NCBI GenBank assembly: GCA_001298555.1
Contig: LJCW01000022.1
Coordinates: 28,124 to 92,123, forward strand
Origin: Actinobacteria bacterium OV450
GTDB lineage: Bacteria; Actinomycetota; Actinomycetes; Streptomycetales; Streptomycetaceae
DNA length: 64,000 bases
Direction: 5' to 3'
Positions 60,688-64,000 of the stretch are shown here, one piece after another. Position 1 is the stretch's first letter; each line of letters begins with the position of its first letter. The translations under genes were made by a program, and so were the position numbers. The notes below the pieces were generated by a model. That model was not told the DNA's origin and searched no databases. It saw only the letters and a program-made list of their open reading frames with translations.

Positions 60688-62151
60688 TCAGCCCTGCGGC
60701 AGGGCCCGTTTCAGCTGCGCGTCCAATTCCGTGGCGAGCTGCCCGTCGGACGGCGGCTTGTCCCCCTGGAGCCGGGCAAGTTGGGCCGTGAACGTCTGGC
60801 TGAAGGCGCCGTAGAAGGGGGTGCGCGGCCGCTGGACGGCGTTCTCCAGCGCGGGGAGCAGGGTGCCGCGGGCGTAGTCGGGCCGGCCGGAGGGGTCCCG
60901 TGGCATCCGGTCGGTGCGCTCGCCCGCCGGGGACGCGCCTGCCTGACCGGGTGGCTTGGCCGCCGTGCAGATCACGCCGTTGTCCTCGTACGCGGAGAGC
61001 CGCGTGGCCGCGAACCCCGCGTCGAGCAGGCAGCGTTCGTTCTCCCTGCTGGTCAGGAACTCGATGAGGTCCCGGGCTGCGCCGGTGTGCTGCGAACCCC
61101 GGGCGAGGGCCAGGTTCTGCCCGCCCAGTACCGCTTTGCCCGGGAGCGGAGCCACGCCGAGCTTCTCCGGCGACAGCGACTGGTGGAGCGTGCGGTACGC
61201 GTACGGCCAGTGCCGCACGAAGCCGGTGCGGCCGCCCGCGAAGTCGGTCAGCGTGTCCGCCTCGTCGGAGTGGACGGCGTCCGGCAGGGTGTAGGCGGCC
61301 TGAGTGCGGTTGCGCAGCTCGTCCAGTCCCGCCTTCAGATCGTCGACGGAACCGGCGTAGCGGCCCTTCTCGTCGGTGAGGGCGAACTTCCCGTCGGCGG
61401 CGGAGGCGAAGGCCTCGATGCCGTTCACGGTGAGGCCCTCGTACGACGCGTCGAGCTGGGCGGTCCAGCCCTTCTCGTACGTGTCGGGCAGCCTCCTGCC
61501 CGCGGCGTCGAGGGCTTCGATCAGGTGCTGGACGGTGGGCCAGCCCGTGTCCTTGCCGAGGTCAGGGTTGGTGACGCCGGCGGCCGTGAGGTAGTCGCGG
61601 CGGTAGAAGAGCAGACCGACGTCGCTGTTGAACGGGACGGCGTACAGCCGGTCCCCCCAGCGGGCGGTCGCGGCCACGGACGGGATGACGTCGGAATCGA
61701 CGAGCTGGGCGGGGAGCTGCTGGACGAGCCCCGCGGCGGCGAACTCAGGCACCCAGGTGACGTCGAGGTTGACCACGTCGTACTCGGCGCTGCCGGACTG
61801 CAGCGCGCCGAGCAGCTGGCTGCGCTGCTGGTCCGCCGAGCCGGGCAGCTCGACGAGGCGGGCGTGGTTTGCGGAGCCCTTGTTCCTCTGCCGGTTGTTC
61901 CACTCCTCGATGAGCTGCTGGCGGATGCCGCCCTTGCCGGTCACGTCCCGGCCGCTGGCCAGCACGATCTCCCCGGGGACGTCGAGTGCGGCCGACGCGC
62001 CGGACGGGCCGGCGCCGGGTCCGTCCGTCCCGCCCCGTCCACCGGCGTCGCATCCCGCCGCGAGGAGCAGGGCGAGGAGCAGCGCGGACGCGCGGAGCCG
62101 TACGCGGCGGCCGGGAACGCCGGGGCGGCCTGGACCCTGCCTCATCCTCAC
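60688..62151 (-). CDS. Extracellular solute-binding lipoprotein
   Basis: 487 residues. The lipobox LLLAAGC (Cys34) follows a hydrophobic signal segment. The mature part is a family-1-type binding protein (EYDVVNLDVTWVPEFAAAGL, YAVPFNSDVGLLFYRRDYLT, LGGQNLALARGSQHTGAARD). It is anchored outside the membrane and probably binds sugars or another small solute. GTG 62151 overlaps the upstream VWA gene stop (GTGA), so the two are coupled. No permease is adjacent, which suggests a sensing rather than transport role. Confidence 0.85.
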   Translation of the reverse strand: MRMRQGPGRPGVPGRRVRLRASALLLALLLAAGCDAGGRGGTDGPGAGPSGASAALDVPGEIVLASGRDVTGKGGIRQQLIEEWNNRQRNKGSANHARLVELPGSADQQRSQLLGALQSGSAEYDVVNLDVTWVPEFAAAGLVQQLPAQLVDSDVIPSVAATARWGDRLYAVPFNSDVGLLFYRRDYLTAAGVTNPDLGKDTGWPTVQHLIEALDAAGRRLPDTYEKGWTAQLDASYEGLTVNGIEAFASAADGKFALTDEKGRYAGSVDDLKAGLDELRNRTQAAYTLPDAVHSDEADTLTDFAGGRTGFVRHWPYAYRTLHQSLSPEKLGVAPLPGKAVLGGQNLALARGSQHTGAARDLIEFLTSRENERCLLDAGFAATRLSAYEDNGVICTAAKPPGQAGASPAGERTDRMPRDPSGRPDYARGTLLPALENAVQRPRTPFYGAFSQTFTAQLARLQGDKPPSDGQLATELDAQLKRALPQG

Positions 62152-64000
62152 TCCCCCGTTCCGGTCCTGGCGACCTCGTCCCGCAGGCGGGCGACGAGAT
62201 CGCTCTTGGTGTCCAGACAGCGGCCGCCGCTCGCCTCGGAGAGGACCGCGTCGGGTCTGCCCTTGTCGCAGCCGCCGCCGTCCAGGGACGCCATGACCAC
62301 CGGTGTCCTCTTCAGCTGCGCCGATCCGAGGAGATCGGCGAGCCGGTTGCCCTCGGTCAGCCGGCCGTTGTCCTCGTCGTCCGTCAGGTAGACGATCAGT
62401 TGCGGCCGGTGGTCGTCGGCGCCGCGCTGCCCCATGAACTCCAGGGCCGCGGCCAGTGCCCGGTAGGGATCGGCTTCCAGGTCCTTGACCTGGGCGGAAG
62501 CGGCGATGGCCGCCTGGGCCTCCTTGCGCGGGTGCCTTCCGAACGGCAGCACCTCCCCGTACGCGCGCGGGCTGCCCGGCTCGGAGGCAACGCCCCAGAC
62601 CCCGTATTCGTCCCGGTCACCGAGGCCGGCGAGGGACTGGCCGATGATGCCGGGCGCGCCGCCGGGGCCTTCCCACAGACTGCCCATGGAGCCCGACGAG
62701 TCGAGGAGGAAGAGGACCCGGCCCGGGCCGTTGGCGTCCCGGTAGCCCTTGAGCGCCTTGGTCATCTCGGACGGGACCACGGTGTCGGTGAGCTGGCCGG
62801 GGTCCTCCAGGGCCCCGAAGTCACCGGTCCCCAGGAGCCGGTGGCCGCCGGTCGCGCTCCGGAAGCCGTCCTGTCCCAGCACGGCGGGCCCGCCGGGTGC
62901 CTCGGATCCTGACGCGGCCGGCTTCGCCCCGGTCTTGCCGGCCGCATCCTTCCCGGCCGCATCCCTGCCGGTCAGCCATGTGCGGAAGCCCTCCACGGCG
63001 TGGTCCCGCTCGGTCCGGTCGCGGTCGGCGCTCAGCCAGCGCACCCGCACGAACGTCGGGGTGAGCCCCGGGACGTCGACGGGGTACTCGGCGATCCGCC
63101 GCGCCCGCGTCGTGCTGTCGCAGCCCACCGCGGTCTTGAGCAGGAACTCCGGCAGCAGGGCGGTGGTGCGCTCGTCCGCGGCGTCGTCGTCGGGCAGGGT
63201 GCACAGCAGGTCCGCGCCGGTGCGCGAGGGCGGCCCGGCCTGGGCCACCTCGCGTTCGGCGCCGGCCGGGTCCGGCGCTCCCGACCCGTACAGGCCCATC
63301 GTCGCGAGCAGGCCCGCGTCGGTGTTCTCCGGGTCGGTGCGCCGTACCTCGGCACCCGTCTCGCGCTTCCTGAGCGCCTGCATCAACGCGGCGAGGCTGC
63401 CCACCCGGTCGTCCGCCCGTGCCCCCGGCTTCTGCGGTACGGCGAGCACGACCGGGGAGTACGCGAACGGTTCGGGATCGGCCTCCAGCGTGGCGTAGGC
63501 CCGCTCGGCGGAGCTGGGGCGGGCCCGGTTCACGCTAGCGAACGAGGCCGGGATCCAGATGTCCGGCTGGGGCCCGATGTCGCGCTGGGGGTTGTCCTCG
63601 TCGCCCGTCGGCCGCTGCCACGGGTCGGACTGGTGCTGGAACGCGGCGGCGGTGGCCGCGGCTCCGGCGCTGTAGACGGTGATGCCGCTGCGCCGGCACC
63701 CGTCTCCCGTCCGGTTCGCGTCCGATGCGAGGTACGTGTCCGCCGCCTTGCGCAGGGTGGGTTCGAGGTCGGGGTCGGTGAGCAGCCGGAGTTCGAGCGG
63801 CGGCCTGCAGGCGGCCCGGTCCCCCTCGTCGAGGACGGTGAGGCCGGTGACGACGAGGCCGGCGAGTGCCACGGGCACGCCGATGGCGACCGCGAGCCTG
63901 CGGCCGGTGAGGGGAACGGACCCGAGCCGTCCGCGCCCGTCCCCCCTTCGTCCGGGCCCGCGGCCTCGGCCGGCCCGGGCGCCGCCCGGGGCACCCGCCG
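62148..64000 (-). CDS. Substrate-binding and VWA domain protein (5' end beyond window)
   Basis: At least 617 codons; the frame is open through the right edge with no ATG or GTG between 63878 and 64000, so the start lies outside. A membrane helix (LAVAIGVPVALAGLVVTGLT) follows an Arg/Gly-rich cytoplasmic start. The extracellular part has a periplasmic-binding-like domain (PPLELRLLTDPDLEP, PDIWIPASFASVN) and a C-terminal VWA domain with MIDAS LLDSSGSMG and YLTDDEDNG. A repeat of AAGKDAAGKTGAKPAA lies between them. Coupled to the solute-binding lipoprotein downstream. Confidence 0.82.
   Translation of the reverse strand, partial: AGAPGGARAGRGRGPGRRGDGRGRLGSVPLTGRRLAVAIGVPVALAGLVVTGLTVLDEGDRAACRPPLELRLLTDPDLEPTLRKAADTYLASDANRTGDGCRRSGITVYSAGAAATAAAFQHQSDPWQRPTGDEDNPQRDIGPQPDIWIPASFASVNRARPSSAERAYATLEADPEPFAYSPVVLAVPQKPGARADDRVGSLAALMQALRKRETGAEVRRTDPENTDAGLLATMGLYGSGAPDPAGAEREVAQAGPPSRTGADLLCTLPDDDAADERTTALLPEFLLKTAVGCDSTTRARRIAEYPVDVPGLTPTFVRVRWLSADRDRTERDHAVEGFRTWLTGRDAAGKDAAGKTGAKPAASGSEAPGGPAVLGQDGFRSATGGHRLLGTGDFGALEDPGQLTDTVVPSEMTKALKGYRDANGPGRVLFLLDSSGSMGSLWEGPGGAPGIIGQSLAGLGDRDEYGVWGVASEPGSPRAYGEVLPFGRHPRKEAQAAIAASAQVKDLEADPYRALAAALEFMGQRGADDHRPQLIVYLTDDEDNGRLTEGNRLADLLGSAQLKRTPVVMASLDGGGCDKGRPDAVLSEASGGRCLDTKSDLVARLRDEVARTGTGE

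Noticed and set aside
1..64000. CRISPR arrays, tRNA or rRNA genes, integrase attachment sites
   Set aside because: No spaced direct-repeat array, cloverleaf-like segment or rRNA sequence was recognised while reading both strands.

Overview
The window is very GC-rich actinomycete DNA, most probably from Streptomyces. The signs are third-position G/C codons, frequent GTG starts, ATGA/GTGA gene overlaps, leaderless starts behind TAnnnT boxes, mycothiol-type enzymes and zinc-independent ribosomal protein paralogues. No rRNA, tRNA or CRISPR array was seen. About fifty real genes are present. The long antisense reading frames are GC-driven shadows and are left out.

Layout. 1-10 kb: a membrane-anchored PP2C phosphatase, a LuxR remnant, a DJ-1/PfpI protein, AraC and GNAT proteins, a secreted lipase divergent from a PucR-type regulator, small membrane proteins, an aquaporin and a glyoxalase-fold protein. 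10.2-12.3 kb: a Tat-exported phospholipase C. 12.9-22.7 kb: a compact six-gene lactazole-type thiopeptide cluster (precursor; tRNA-dependent glutamylation enzyme; pyridine synthase; leader-binding E1-like protein; YcaO cyclodehydratase; elimination/dehydrogenase fusion). The precursor core differs from lactazole at position 9 and in the tail. 22.7-28.0 kb: alcohol dehydrogenase, S9 peptidase and an amidotransferase resembling the one that makes N-acetylglutaminylglutamine amide.

28.6-32.1 kb: a translationally coupled three-gene signalling operon (receiver/thioredoxin-reductase-like flavoprotein; cyclic-nucleotide-binding/histidine kinase; UBP zinc finger). 32.7-35.0 kb: the most unusual gene, one polypeptide joining a macro domain, a uracil-DNA-glycosylase-like domain with altered catalytic motifs, and an R-S-E ADP-ribosyltransferase. 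An IS110-family element lies next to its promoter, followed by decayed DNA with a shattered MocR-type gene. 37.8-39.8 kb: a sirtuin, a small unknown and a cofilin/ADF-homology protein, which is rare in bacteria.

39.9-64 kb: a maleate-isomerase-like protein lacking both canonical cysteines, an MBL-fold hydrolase, an alpha/beta hydrolase, a frameshifted M48 membrane protease, a mycothiol-type enzyme, an ABC exporter facing a methyltransferase, a 1579-residue protein of unknown function, L33 and L31 paralogues, a GPP34 protein, an enoyl-CoA hydratase, a DUF7144-type membrane protein, and a solute-binding lipoprotein coupled to a VWA protein that runs off the right edge.

All family calls come from reading motifs by eye. 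No database search was possible.
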